From contig NZ_JAEMHK010000018.1 of assembly GCF_016458235.1 (NCBI RefSeq), forward strand, positions 1 through 64,000: a stretch of DNA of 64,000 nucleotides, in the 5' to 3' direction. Origin of the DNA: Geomonas propionica (GTDB taxonomy: Bacteria > Desulfobacterota > Desulfuromonadia > Geobacterales > Geobacteraceae). Positions 17,887-25,761 of this stretch are shown here, in pieces. The translations under genes were made by a program, and so were the position numbers. The notes under the pieces are model-generated. The model worked only from the letters and a program-made list of their open reading frames with translations, had not been told where the DNA came from and did no database searches. The stretch's first letter is position 1. Every line of letters starts with the position of its first letter.

Positions 17887-18540
17887 ATGCTGAAACTGGA
17901 CTACACCGTCACCCGCAAGTTCGATGAGCTCGCCGAGAAGGCGAAAAAGGTGAGTTCTTCGCAGCTCATCAACGACATCGCCGCCACCGTCGACTCCAAG
18001 CTGTTCCAGGACTGGGCCAACTCGGCGCTGAGCCTTCTGCAGCAGATATTCGGTGAAGAAAGCGCCTACTACCGCAACTTCCAATCCATCTACTCCAAGA
18101 TCATCAACATCACCTACAAGGAAAGCTTCGACAACTGCCGCGCCATCGTGAACTCCGCCCGCGAGGAGTATGAAGCGGGAGGCCTCACCGAGATCCGTCT
18201 GTACCTGGACCACGCGGTGCTGGAATACCTCGCCGGCAGGACTTCCGAGTTTTTGAAGCGCGGCGACAACCACACGGCCTGCATCCTCGCCTTCGTGCTG
18301 CTGGAGCAGGTGCTGATGCTGGTCTGCACCAACAAGGGGATCCCGACCGGAAGCACCGAGGAGATGAACGAGGCGCTCTACCAGGCCAAGGCGTACCAGG
18401 TGGGGACCTACCAGCGGGTCAAAGACTGGTGCTACATGAAGGCGGATTTCCTGGCAGGCCAGGGGGAGAGGTACCATACGGCCGACGTGGACGAGATGCT
18501 GCGCACCGTGCAGCGCTTCATCGCCAAGGAGATAGGATAG
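17887..18540 (+). CDS. Conserved helical protein of unknown function
   Basis: A 217-residue protein that I do not recognise. It is predicted mostly helical, has no signal peptide or membrane span, and is mixed in charge. A hydrophobic helix near residues 135-150 (ACILAFVLLEQVLMLVC) is probably buried. GGGGGCAAGACGTC before the ATG gives only a moderate ribosome binding site. It follows the HExxH gene after 87 bases and is closed by a terminator, so it is the last gene of this run. HEPN or DUF4145-like helical folds are possible but unproven. Confidence 0.7.
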   Translation: MLKLDYTVTRKFDELAEKAKKVSSSQLINDIAATVDSKLFQDWANSALSLLQQIFGEESAYYRNFQSIYSKIINITYKESFDNCRAIVNSAREEYEAGGLTEIRLYLDHAVLEYLAGRTSEFLKRGDNHTACILAFVLLEQVLMLVCTNKGIPTGSTEEMNEALYQAKAYQVGTYQRVKDWCYMKADFLAGQGERYHTADVDEMLRTVQRFIAKEIG

Positions 18541-18549
18541 AGACAGACC

Positions 18550-18684
18550 AAGATTAAGGCTGAGATTAAGATAGAGACGAACAGAGCAGAAAAAAGGGGA
18601 AGCCATACGGCCTCCCCTTTTTATTTACGCAGTCAGTGACTAGCAACTGCTCCGCTTTCTTAATCTCAATCTTAATCTTATTCT
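18550..18684. repeat. Inverted repeat with AGATTAAG-type reiterated arms flanking a terminator
   Basis: Left arm 18550-18573 (AAGATTAAGGCTGAGATTAA and on) pairs with right arm 18657-18684 (TTAATCTCAATCTTAATCTT core). Both arms are short-word reiterations. The element encloses the hairpin at 18591-18622 and its right arm touches the last codons of the OmpA gene. Confidence 0.65.
18591..18622. terminator. Bidirectional rho-independent terminator
   Basis: AAAAAGGGGAAGCC, loop ATAC, GGCCTCCCCTTTTT form a stem with one mismatch, with A and T runs on both sides. It lies between the convergent helical-protein gene and the OmpA gene and can serve both. Confidence 0.85.
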
Positions 18685-20062
18685 ACTTTGTCACAACGCA
18701 GTCGATGATGGCGTTGATCCTGCGGTTCTTGGCACGGCCTTCGGCGGTGCTGTTGTACGCGACGCGCCTGGTGTAGCCATACCCTTTGGCAGTCAGGCGG
18801 CTCTTTTCGATGCCAAAGTTGTCAACCAGGTACCGCACCGCGCTCTCGGCGCGCTCGCGGGACAGTTTCATGTTGTACTCGTAGCCGCCGACGTTGTCGG
18901 TGTGCCCTTCGATGATGGCGGTGGTGGTCGGGTACTTCTTCATGTAGTCGGCGACCTTGGCCATTTCATCCTTGTACTGCGGCTTGATGGCGGCCTTGCC
19001 GGTGTCGAACTCCACCACCAGGGCCATGCATAGACGCTCGGGGGGCTTGACCTCTTTCACGTCGAAGGCGCAGTCGATGATCGCCTCGATGCGGCGGTTT
19101 GCCTGGCGCCCCTCATCGGTGGCATTGGACGCCACCGGGCGGGCCAAACCGAAGCCGCGTGCTTCCAGACGGGAGCGGTCGATGCCGCAGTTGGCGACCA
19201 TGTAGTCGACGACGGCCTGGGCGCGGCGCTTGGAGAGGTCGAGGTTGTATTCGGGCGCGCCCACGTTGTCGGTGTGCCCTTCGATGACGGCGGTGGTGGT
19301 CGGGTACTGCTTCATAAACTCGCAAACCGGAGCGATCTGCTCCTTGTCTTCCTGGCGGATGGCGGCCTTGTCGATGTCGAACTCGCCATGCAGGGTGACG
19401 CAGTACTTGTAGTGTCCCGGCGTCGGCTCGGCCGCGGGGACCGGCTCCAGCGGCGGCTCCGCGGGGGCGGGCTGCGCCGCCGGGGGCTCCTGTTTGGCGA
19501 CGGCAGCCGGGGCTTCCTTCACGCCGCCGAACACGAAATCGACGCCGACGCTGTACTCCAGGTTGTGGAACGACTCGCCGTCATCCCGGAGGATGAGATG
19601 CCGCAGGTCGCCCCTGAGGGCCATGGCCTCGGTCAGGAAGTACTTGACGCCCGCCCCGTAGTTGAAGGCGGAACGGGTGGTTTCAAAAGGGCCCCTCGCT
19701 TCGCGTGACTGCCCGCCGTAGCCAGCCGCGACGTACGGGACCAGTTTATTGTCCGGCATGAAGTGGTAGAGCATGTCCAGATGGTAGTTGTACGCGTCGA
19801 CGTGACCTATGTTGCTGTTCTTCTTGCCTTCGGTGGGAACGTAGTCGAATACCGCCTCGACACCGAAGTGCCGGGTGAAGTTGTAGCCGGCGCGCAAGCC
19901 AAAGGTGGGAGCTGTTTCCAGATGCTCCTTGCCGATGAAGGTGTAGCCGCCTACGAAGGGTGACACGGAAAAACTTTCTGCCTTGATCTCGGCGTGGGCC
20001 TGCGGGAGCAGCGTGAACAACAATGCGGGAACCAGAACAAGCAACAGCAGGTACTTTTTCAT
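18683..20062 (-). CDS. Outer membrane beta-barrel protein with two OmpA C-terminal domains
   Basis: A 459-residue protein. Residues 1-24 are a signal peptide (ends PQAHA). Residues ~25-185 form an OmpA-like barrel (SFSVSPFVGGYTFIG). A Pro/Ala/Glu-rich linker covers ~190-215. Two tandem OmpA peptidoglycan-binding domains follow, each with the core IEGHTDNVG (one starting near residue 225, one near 345) and the Asp/Arg diaminopimelate-binding segment (LSKRRAQAV, LSRERAESA). A single such domain is usual. It would tie the outer membrane to peptidoglycan. The next gene upstream encodes a single-domain relative. Confidence 0.92.
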   Translation of the reverse strand: MKKYLLLLVLVPALLFTLLPQAHAEIKAESFSVSPFVGGYTFIGKEHLETAPTFGLRAGYNFTRHFGVEAVFDYVPTEGKKNSNIGHVDAYNYHLDMLYHFMPDNKLVPYVAAGYGGQSREARGPFETTRSAFNYGAGVKYFLTEAMALRGDLRHLILRDDGESFHNLEYSVGVDFVFGGVKEAPAAVAKQEPPAAQPAPAEPPLEPVPAAEPTPGHYKYCVTLHGEFDIDKAAIRQEDKEQIAPVCEFMKQYPTTTAVIEGHTDNVGAPEYNLDLSKRRAQAVVDYMVANCGIDRSRLEARGFGLARPVASNATDEGRQANRRIEAIIDCAFDVKEVKPPERLCMALVVEFDTGKAAIKPQYKDEMAKVADYMKKYPTTTAIIEGHTDNVGGYEYNMKLSRERAESAVRYLVDNFGIEKSRLTAKGYGYTRRVAYNSTAEGRAKNRRINAIIDCVVTK

Positions 20063-20273
20063 CTGACACCTCCTATGTTGTTAGGCTTCACTGTGATGGA
20101 TGCATTGGGGGAGCGCCCGACAGCGACGCGGCTATGCTGATGCAACTGAAGGCGAGGTAAGTCTGAGAGGGCTTTGTTGTGCAGCCCCAAAAAAACACAT
20201 CGCAAAGGCTACCACTCATTTACCGGTGTGCAAGAACGTGATGCTGTGAAAACAGACAGAAGGGAAAATGTAA

Positions 20274-20304
20274 AAAGGCGCTCCTGCCGAACAGGAGCGC
20301 CTTT
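20274..20304 (-). terminator. Rho-independent terminator of the second OmpA gene
   Basis: AAAGGCGCTCCTG, loop CCGAA, CAGGAGCGCCTTT is a perfect 13-bp stem. On the minus strand it is followed by TTTTTACATT and lies 24 bases after the stop at 20328. The rest of the 265-base gap 20063-20327 shows nothing else I can support. Confidence 0.9.
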
Positions 20305-20327
20305 ATCTGTTGCTACTCGGTCTGCTT

Positions 20328-21602
20328 TTATTCGCAGCTGAAGTTGGACTCGATACGGCGGTTTTGCTGTTTGCCGGCTGCGGTCTTGTTGCTGGCAACG
20401 GGCTTGGTGGGACCATAACCAACTGCCTTGATACGGTCCGGCGCGACGTCGAAATTCTTGACCAGGTAGTCGCGCACACTCTCGGCGCGACGCTGGGACA
20501 GCTTCATGTTGGTCGCCTTGTCGCCGACGTTGTCGGTGTGCCCTTCGATGGTCCCTTTGGCCTGAGGGAACTCCTTGAGGAAAGCGCCCACGGCCTTGAG
20601 TTCATCGTGGTACTGCGGCTTGATGTTGGACTTGTTGGTGTCGAACTTGATGTTGATCACCGCAGGCTTGCACAGCTTGGCCGGTTCGGGAGCCGGGATC
20701 ACGACAGGCGGAGGCGGGACCGGGGCCACGACGGGTGCCGGGGCGGGAGCCGGCGGGGGCGGGGCAACTACATCAACCTTGGCGAGGCTCTTTGCCGCCC
20801 CGCCGGGACCGACGCAAACGAGCGTGTAGTCGGCGCTTTGTGCGGGAGTGACAGTCATGGAACCGGAAACCGGCACAGGACCTATACCGGGCTCGATCGC
20901 GCACGAGGTCGCGTTGCTGGAAGCCCAGGTCAAGGTCACCACGTCACCCTTGGTGACCGAGGCAGGTGTGACGGTCAGCTGGTCGGTCGGAAGCGCGGGG
21001 GGCGGCGGCACCACTACGGGTGCGGGAGCCGGGGCGGCGACTGCGACAGGGGCTGCCTTCACGCCGCCGAAGATGAAGTCCATGCCGACAGTGTATTCCA
21101 GGTTGTGGAGTCTCTCGCCGTCCGACACCGGCATAAGATGCCGCACATCCGCCCTCAGTGCGAGAGCATCTTGTAGGAAATATTTGGCACCCAAGCCGTA
21201 ATTGAAGGTGGAGTAGTCGGTGCCGACACCTCCGGGATACTTCCGCGACTGCCCACCAAAGCCGGCTGCGAGGTAGGGCACGAATTGGGATTCGGGCATG
21301 AAGTGAAAAAGGGCGTCCAGATGGTAGTTATAAACGTCCACGCCAGTCCCGATGCCGGTGTTTTTCTTCCCTTCCGTGTTGACGTAGTCGAAGACGGCCT
21401 CCACCCCTAACTGCTTGGTGAAGTTGTAGCCTGCGCGCAGACCGTAGACCGGCTTAGTCTCCAGATGGTCCTTGCCGATGAAGGTATACCCCCCGATGTA
21501 GGGGGACAGGGAGAAGCTCTCCGCCTTCACCTCGGCGCGGGCAACGGTGCAGACGCCCAGCAGCATGGCCGGAGCGAGAAGCAACAGTGCTCTTTTCTTC
21601 AT
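20328..21602 (-). CDS. OmpA family outer membrane protein
   Basis: A 424-residue protein. A signal peptide (MKKRALLLLAPAMLLGVCTVARA) precedes an OmpA-type barrel that closely matches the neighbouring porin (SFSLSPYIGGYTFIGKDHLE). A Pro/Ala/Val-rich region at ~190-315 includes an Ig-like stretch (LTVTPASVTKGDVVTLTWAS). One OmpA peptidoglycan-binding domain ends the protein (INIKFDTNKSNIKPQY, IEGHTDNVGDK). It is probably a paralogue of the two-domain gene downstream. An own terminator separates the two genes. Confidence 0.92.
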   Translation of the reverse strand: MKKRALLLLAPAMLLGVCTVARAEVKAESFSLSPYIGGYTFIGKDHLETKPVYGLRAGYNFTKQLGVEAVFDYVNTEGKKNTGIGTGVDVYNYHLDALFHFMPESQFVPYLAAGFGGQSRKYPGGVGTDYSTFNYGLGAKYFLQDALALRADVRHLMPVSDGERLHNLEYTVGMDFIFGGVKAAPVAVAAPAPAPVVVPPPPALPTDQLTVTPASVTKGDVVTLTWASSNATSCAIEPGIGPVPVSGSMTVTPAQSADYTLVCVGPGGAAKSLAKVDVVAPPPPAPAPAPVVAPVPPPPVVIPAPEPAKLCKPAVINIKFDTNKSNIKPQYHDELKAVGAFLKEFPQAKGTIEGHTDNVGDKATNMKLSQRRAESVRDYLVKNFDVAPDRIKAVGYGPTKPVASNKTAAGKQQNRRIESNFSCE

Positions 21603-21628
21603 TTCTTACCTCCTTGTTATTTCAGGAT

Positions 21629-22057
21629 TCACTCCTGCTCAGATGTGCAGTTGGGGCAGCGGGTCGCCTTGACCGGGATCATGGTGCAACAGCGCGGGCA
21701 CTCCTTGGTGGTAACGGGGGGAGGAGGCACCGGCATCAGCCTGTTGATCTGGCGCACCACGAGAAAGAGGGCGAAGGCGATGATGATGAAATCAAAGATG
21801 GTGTTCAGAAAGAGCCCGTAGGCGATCACCGGGACACCGGCGGCCTTCGCCTCGGCGACTGAGCGAACGGGAGTAGCGGACAGATTGAGGAAGAGGGAGG
21901 CGAAGTCAATATTGCCTAGCAACTTCCCGATGGGTGGGGTGATTATGTCGGCGACGAAAGAAGTGACGATCTTGCCAAAGGCCGCACCGAGGACAACTGC
22001 CACGGCGAGGTCGATGACATTACCCTTGACGGCGAACTTCTTGAATTCCTCCAGCAT
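21629..22057 (-). CDS. mscL: Large-conductance mechanosensitive channel with C-terminal zinc ribbon
   Basis: A 142-residue MscL. The N-terminus [31 protein letters not shown] is the conserved S1/TM1 pore region, and TM2 is [21 protein letters not shown]. It opens under membrane tension to release solutes. I start at 22057, where GGAGG lies 10 bases upstream, and not 21 bases earlier. The last ~25 residues replace the usual cytoplasmic helix with [18 protein letters not shown], a two-CxxC zinc-ribbon pattern. It is 26 bases from the OmpA start, on the same strand. Confidence 0.96.
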   Translation of the reverse strand: MLEEFKKFAVKGNVIDLAVAVVLGAAFGKIVTSFVADIITPPIGKLLGNIDFASLFLNLSATPVRSVAEAKAAGVPVIAYGLFLNTIFDFIIIAFALFLVVRQINRLMPVPPPPVTTKECPRCCTMIPVKATRCPNCTSEQE

Positions 22058-22184
22058 GGTGAGCTTCCCTCCTCCCATTAAGATTAAGGTTCCGCATTAC
22101 ACATGAGAACACTACCACCAGTTGCTACGGTGCGCAACAAGGCGAGGTTCTTTTGGTAGGCGGAAATAGAGGTCTGCTGCGGGA

Positions 22185-22214
22185 GAAGAAAACGGGGTTA
22201 GCCTCCGGCTAACC
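22185..22214 (-). terminator. Terminator of the cation-efflux-like gene
   Basis: GGTTAGCC, TCC, GGCTAACC at 22196-22214 is a perfect 8-bp stem. On the minus strand it is followed by CCGTTTTCTTCTCC. It lies just after the stop at 22224. Confidence 0.75.
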
Positions 22215-22223
22215 TGCGGAGCT

Positions 22224-22853
22224 TCAACTGCAGGAACAGGGAATGCCGCGGGCCTTATCGAAGGCTTCCCTCCCCTCCTTGAAGCTGAACCAGGCGATGC
22301 CGAGGGCGCCGGCCGAGTCAAGCCAGCCGATGCCGGTGAGATAATAGCCTGCGCTGGAGACGAGCAGGATGACGGAAAGGTACAGGCAGACCCTGGTACA
22401 GGCGGCATCGGCCAGGATCGCCTGGGACCCCAGCGCCTTCCCCACCTTAACCTTCTGCTGGATCAACAGCCACATCGACATTATCGAGACGCAGGAGACC
22501 ACCATCCCCCAAAAGGTGGTGGTGGGCGCGTGGCGGTGAAAGGCGTCGTAGACGGCGGTGAGCAGGAGACCAGCCCCGAGGAGGTAAAAGCCGCCGCCGG
22601 TGATCCTGAGCGCGCCGCGCTCGAACTGGTCCGGGGCCTGGTCCGGGTTGCCGCGCTGGCGACGCACCATGTGCCAGATGCCTGCCCCCGACACGACCTC
22701 GACGAAGGAGTCCAGGCCGAAACCGAACAGCGCAAGCGATTCGTCCTCAAAGCCGAACCAGGCGGAGACCACCCCTTCGACGATGTTGTAAAGGATGGTG
22801 ATCAGCGCCAGGAGGAGGGCGGTACGGTACAACTTATCGAGCGGCTGGTTCAT
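22224..22853 (-). CDS. Cation diffusion facilitator-like membrane protein
   Basis: A 209-residue integral membrane protein with about six predicted helices. The opening segment ALITILYNIVEGVVSAWFGFEDESLALFGFGLDSFVEVVSG matches the cation-efflux transmembrane domain, including Asp in GLDSFVE and later ADAACTRVCLYLS. It lacks the cytoplasmic C-terminal domain of full CDF transporters and ends in a Cys pair (IPCSCS). AAAGGA lies 6 bases before the ATG at 22853. Divalent metal export is likely, but the metal is not visible. Confidence 0.85.
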   Translation of the reverse strand: MNQPLDKLYRTALLLALITILYNIVEGVVSAWFGFEDESLALFGFGLDSFVEVVSGAGIWHMVRRQRGNPDQAPDQFERGALRITGGGFYLLGAGLLLTAVYDAFHRHAPTTTFWGMVVSCVSIMSMWLLIQQKVKVGKALGSQAILADAACTRVCLYLSVILLVSSAGYYLTGIGWLDSAGALGIAWFSFKEGREAFDKARGIPCSCS

Positions 22854-23060
22854 TGGGGTCCTTTGCGTGGCAGGCATCTAAAGTTTTGAATATAACGTGC
22901 AGGGGCTTTGAATGTCAACGGCGCGCGCCCACGCCGCCTTGCTTTGTCGACATTCGCAAACCGCACCGGATGCAAGTAGTCCAGTGTCGCCCCCTTAAAA
23001 AGGGTAATTAGTGTCATTGAAAAAATGGCAGATACGGCGCGGGCTGCTGCAGAAATATTA

Positions 23061-23089
23061 TTGACAGTGAAAAACCGCTATGCTATACA
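23061..23089 (+). promoter_or_regulatory. Sigma-70 promoter of tRNA-Asn
   Basis: Consensus TTGACA at 23061-23066, a 17-base spacer, and TATACA at 23084-23089, about 40 bases before the mature tRNA. The remaining sequence from 22854 to 23060 contains no gene I can support. Confidence 0.9.
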
Positions 23090-23128
23090 CGTAATCTCTT
23101 CGCGGCACAGGGGCGAAGAAACCAATAT

Positions 23129-23204
23129 TCCCGAGTAGATCAGTCGGTAGATCAGCGGACTGTTAATCCGTGTGTCGTAGGTTCGAGTCCTACCTCGGGA
23201 GCCA
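23129..23204 (+). tRNA. tRNA-Asn(GTT)
   Basis: A complete 76-nt cloverleaf: acceptor TCCCGAG/CTCGGGA, D arm GATC/GATC, anticodon stem GCGGA/TCCGT with loop CTGTTAA (anticodon GTT), T arm GTAGG-TTCGAGT-CCTAC, discriminator G and an encoded CCA end. It has its own promoter and terminator, so it is transcribed alone. Confidence 0.98.
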
Positions 23205-23212
23205 AATTTTGT

Positions 23213-23244
23213 AAGGGTCACAGCGCAAGCTGCGACCCTTTTTT
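23213..23244 (+). terminator. Terminator of tRNA-Asn
   Basis: AAGGGTC and GACCCTT with an inner CAGC-GCAA-GCTG stem, followed by a T run. It starts 9 bases after the CCA end. Confidence 0.9.
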
Positions 23245-23392
23245 CATTCCGTCGCCTGTTTCAACCCACCTCCCCCCCACATTGAAGCCGCCACATTTCT
23301 CTCAGTACCGCAACCTCATCCCGAAACAGTGAACACTGCAAATTTCCTGCTATAGTAATCTTCTGCAACCTTCTCTAGAGAGAGTGACCGTC

Positions 23393-24136
23393 ATGAGAGT
23401 ACTGATTGCTATCGACGACACGGACAATTCTGTCAGTAGGGGTACAGGAGAAATTGCCGCATTGATTGCCGATGCCATTGAGGCAAATGGCTGGGGAAAG
23501 CCGGGCTTCATCACGCGACACCAGTTGCTGGTACATCCCGACATCCCGTACACCTCGCACAACAGCGCCATGTGCTTACCGGTCGAAATGCCGGAACAAT
23601 GCCTGGAGCGGACGATCACCTTTGCCTGCGACTTCCTGGAGCGCGAATGTGCCGACGGCTCGGATCCGGGCCTGTGCGTCGTTGTCACCGACAACATCGA
23701 CTCCGCCGCGGAGCTGGTCGCCTTCGGTCGGCGGGCCAAGCAAGAGGTGATCCGGAAGGAGGAGGCACTGGAACTGGCCCAAAGGCTTCACGTGCATCTC
23801 TCCGAGCATGGCGGCACCGGCCACGGCGTGATCGGCGCTCTTGCCGGCGTGGGACTCAGGCTGTGGGGCAACGACGGGCGCATGCGGGGGAGCCTTGCCG
23901 CCGTCCGCCCGGGACAGGTGCTGACCGTGCGCGAACTACTGGAACAGCCGGACGTCGATTCCGTGCGCTCCCCCGACGGGAGCACCGTGGACTTTGCCGC
24001 GTTGGTCCGGATCGGGGACAAGCCGAAGACGGTTATGCGCGACGGGGGCTCGGTGCTGCTGGTACGCCCCGCGGAGCAGGTCGTCGGCGGAGCCGCCTGG
24101 GAGACACTGCCCCGAAGGATGTTGCGGGACTATTGA
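23393..24136 (+). CDS. TiaS-like DDTD-motif protein
   Basis: A 247-residue protein related to the N-terminal half of archaeal TiaS, the tRNA-Ile2 agmatinyl-cytidine synthase. Shared marks are the catalytic-type IDDTDN motif at the N-terminus, IPYTSHNSAMCLPVE, DPGLCVV and the GTGHGVIGALAGVGL loop. The C-terminal OB and zinc-ribbon domains that bind tRNA in TiaS are absent. Bacteria make the same decoding change with lysidine (TilS), so this protein probably has another substrate, perhaps a small-molecule phosphotransfer. I start at the ATG at 23393; a GTG nine bases earlier is possible. It precedes a molybdenum-storage-like gene by 63 bases. Confidence 0.75.
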   Translation: MRVLIAIDDTDNSVSRGTGEIAALIADAIEANGWGKPGFITRHQLLVHPDIPYTSHNSAMCLPVEMPEQCLERTITFACDFLERECADGSDPGLCVVVTDNIDSAAELVAFGRRAKQEVIRKEEALELAQRLHVHLSEHGGTGHGVIGALAGVGLRLWGNDGRMRGSLAAVRPGQVLTVRELLEQPDVDSVRSPDGSTVDFAALVRIGDKPKTVMRDGGSVLLVRPAEQVVGGAAWETLPRRMLRDY

Positions 24137-24199
24137 CCGGTCCGGTTGCAGCGACGGACATGTTATTCATTGAAAGCTCCATCACGAGGAGGATTACTC

Positions 24200-25003
24200 A
24201 TGAATTCACGGCACGAAATCGAATCACACCTCAAGGGGGAGACCCTGGTCCGCAAGGGGCTCAAACGTGGCGCGGGAGCCGCGACCTTGCGCCTCGTCCC
24301 GGAACTGAACGTCGTGAAGATCGGCGGGCACGGCATCATCGACTACGGACGCGAGGTGGTGCTGCCGCTTCTGGATGAGATCGGCGAGCTGTCCCGGGAA
24401 AACCAGGTCATGGTGGTTACCGGCGGCGGCGTGCGGGTGCGCCACATCCTGGATATCGGCATCGATCTTGGCATGCCGACCGGCGTCCTCGCCGAGCTCG
24501 CCGGGAAGATAAGCGAGCAGAACGCCGAGATCGTGACCCTGCTTCTGTCAAAGTGGGGCGGCAGCCGGGTGAAGACCGGCGACCTCCTCGATCTCCCTAC
24601 CATGCTGCACTTGAAGCTGCTGCCGGTGATCCATGGCACCCCGCCCTACGGGCTCTACGAGCACCCGCCGGAGACGGGTTTGATCCCTCCGCACCGCACC
24701 GATACCGGCGCCCTGCTCATGGCGGAGGTGCTGGGCGCCAAGAGCTGCATCCTGGTGAAAAACGTGGACGGGCTCTTCACCGAAGATCCGCGCGTCAACC
24801 CGAAGGCGGAACTGATCGAGGAGATCACGGTAGAGGACCTCATCAAGCTTGACATGGAGGACATGGTCCTGGAGCGCAAGATGCTCTACCTCTTACGGGA
24901 CATGGCCAACGTGAAAGAGATCCGCATCGTGAACGGCCACAAGCGCGGCACGGTGGGGATGGCGATCCGCAAGGAGAAGGTGGGCACCTTGATCCGCATA
25001 TAA
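24200..25003 (+). CDS. Molybdenum-storage-protein-like amino acid kinase family protein
   Basis: A 267-residue protein of the amino acid kinase (UMP kinase-like) fold. The sequence follows the MosA/MosB pattern of the molybdenum storage protein throughout: VVKIGGHGIIDYGREVVLPL, VTGGGVRVRHILDIGIDLGMPTGVLAEL, HGTPPYGLYEHPPETGLIPPHRTDTGALL, ILVKNVDGLFTEDPR and a VGTLIRI end. MoSto packs polyoxomolybdate or tungstate clusters in an ATP-dependent cage. AGGAGG lies 7-8 bases before the ATG. It is the only such subunit here, whereas MoSto is an A3B3 hexamer, so a homomer would be needed. Alternative: an uncharacterised nucleotide kinase. Confidence 0.82.
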   Translation: MNSRHEIESHLKGETLVRKGLKRGAGAATLRLVPELNVVKIGGHGIIDYGREVVLPLLDEIGELSRENQVMVVTGGGVRVRHILDIGIDLGMPTGVLAELAGKISEQNAEIVTLLLSKWGGSRVKTGDLLDLPTMLHLKLLPVIHGTPPYGLYEHPPETGLIPPHRTDTGALLMAEVLGAKSCILVKNVDGLFTEDPRVNPKAELIEEITVEDLIKLDMEDMVLERKMLYLLRDMANVKEIRIVNGHKRGTVGMAIRKEKVGTLIRI

Positions 25004-25013
25004 ACAAGAGCTA

Positions 25014-25051
25014 CCCCCCCTCACCCTAGCCCTCTCCCGAAGGGAGAGGGG
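25014..25051. repeat. CCCTCACCCTAGCCCTCTCCC-type palindromic repeat
   Basis: The segment around 25021-25051 reads CACCCTAGCCCTCTCCCGAA then GGGAGAGGGG, a hairpin with a 5' tail. It belongs to the longer subtype of the dispersed family (see 40515 and 58699). Confidence 0.8.
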
Positions 25052-25192
25052 ATGTGGACACTATGCGCGAGGGAATTATGGGATGTCGCGAAACTAATGT
25101 GATGCTTGGACTGGCCCTCCACATGATGAAACAGTATAATGAAAGTGTACCCCCTCCTCATGGAGGAACAAAAGGAAAGGAGGCACCCTTTC

Positions 25193-25405
25193 ATGGCAGG
25201 AAAAATCTTTTATCGGCACAGGACGAAGATGCAGGATGGGGCTCACCAGCCGCGGCACGTGCTGGTGGCGGTGGCGGACCTCGATCTCAAGGTGTACGGG
25301 CAGCACATGCGCATGTGCGAACTGAAGTTCATCGCCGAGGCGCTCGGGGCGGAACTGCTCGAACTGCCGCGCGGACCGAAGCACCAGGATGAAGAGGACG
25401 ACTGA
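25193..25405 (+). CDS. Small charged protein of unknown function
   Basis: A 70-residue soluble protein that I do not recognise. It is rich in charged residues and His (IFYRHRTKMQDG, RHVLVAVADLDLKVYG, LPRGPKHQDEEDD). AAAGGAGG stands 8 bases before the ATG at 25193, which I prefer over an in-frame ATG at 25139. A perfect TATAAT lies at 25135-25140 but without a good -35 box. A terminator closes it. Codon use is like its neighbours. Nothing shows its function. Confidence 0.7.
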   Translation: MAGKIFYRHRTKMQDGAHQPRHVLVAVADLDLKVYGQHMRMCELKFIAEALGAELLELPRGPKHQDEEDD

Positions 25406-25430
25406 ACGGTGCAGTGAAAGGAAGAAGAAT

Positions 25431-25464
25431 GGGGGCTGCCTGACGACAGCCCCCTTTGTTTTTT
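25431..25464 (+). terminator. Rho-independent terminator
   Basis: GGGGGCTG, an 8-base loop, CAGCCCCC then TTTGTTTTTT. It lies 26 bases after the stop of the small charged protein. Confidence 0.9.
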
Positions 25465-25482
25465 GGTGCAACTCATCCCGTT

Positions 25483-25635
25483 TCAGTACCTGCGGTCGCG
25501 GTACCCGCCGCGGTCGTCATAGTGCCTGTCATTACGGTAGTAACCGTCACCCCGATCATGCCACCAGCAAGGGCAGCATCCGGCCAGCACCGTGGCAAGA
25601 AGCAGCAAACCAACGGACATCCTGATCTTTTTCAT
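25483..25635 (-). CDS. Tiny lipoprotein, 50 residues
   Basis: A short reading frame on the minus strand with a complete lipoprotein signal: MKKIRMSVGLLLLATVLAGC, with lipobox LAGC and Cys20 as the lipidated residue. The mature 31 residues begin CCPCWWHD and are then Arg/Asp/Tyr-rich (GYYRND, YDDRGGYRDRRY). AAGGAG lies 8-9 bases before the ATG. The lipobox, the ribosome binding site and the position behind a terminator support a real gene despite its size. Function is unknown; an envelope or metal-binding role is possible from the Cys/His/Asp content. Confidence 0.75.
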   Translation of the reverse strand: MKKIRMSVGLLLLATVLAGCCPCWWHDRGDGYYRNDRHYDDRGGYRDRRY

Positions 25636-25761
25636 GATCATTTCTCCTTAGCTTGGCACCATCTGCCAGCTCCATTGTAAACTAATCGACCCGATCTTAA
25701 AAACTCCCCCCGCCCCTGTCACCCCTGATTCCAACCGCACCCTTTGTTTCACTCCCGGCTC

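Noticed and set aside
25054-25392. 112-codon frame overlapping the small charged protein
   Set aside because: The overlapping 70-residue frame has the AAAGGAGG site and a terminator behind it.
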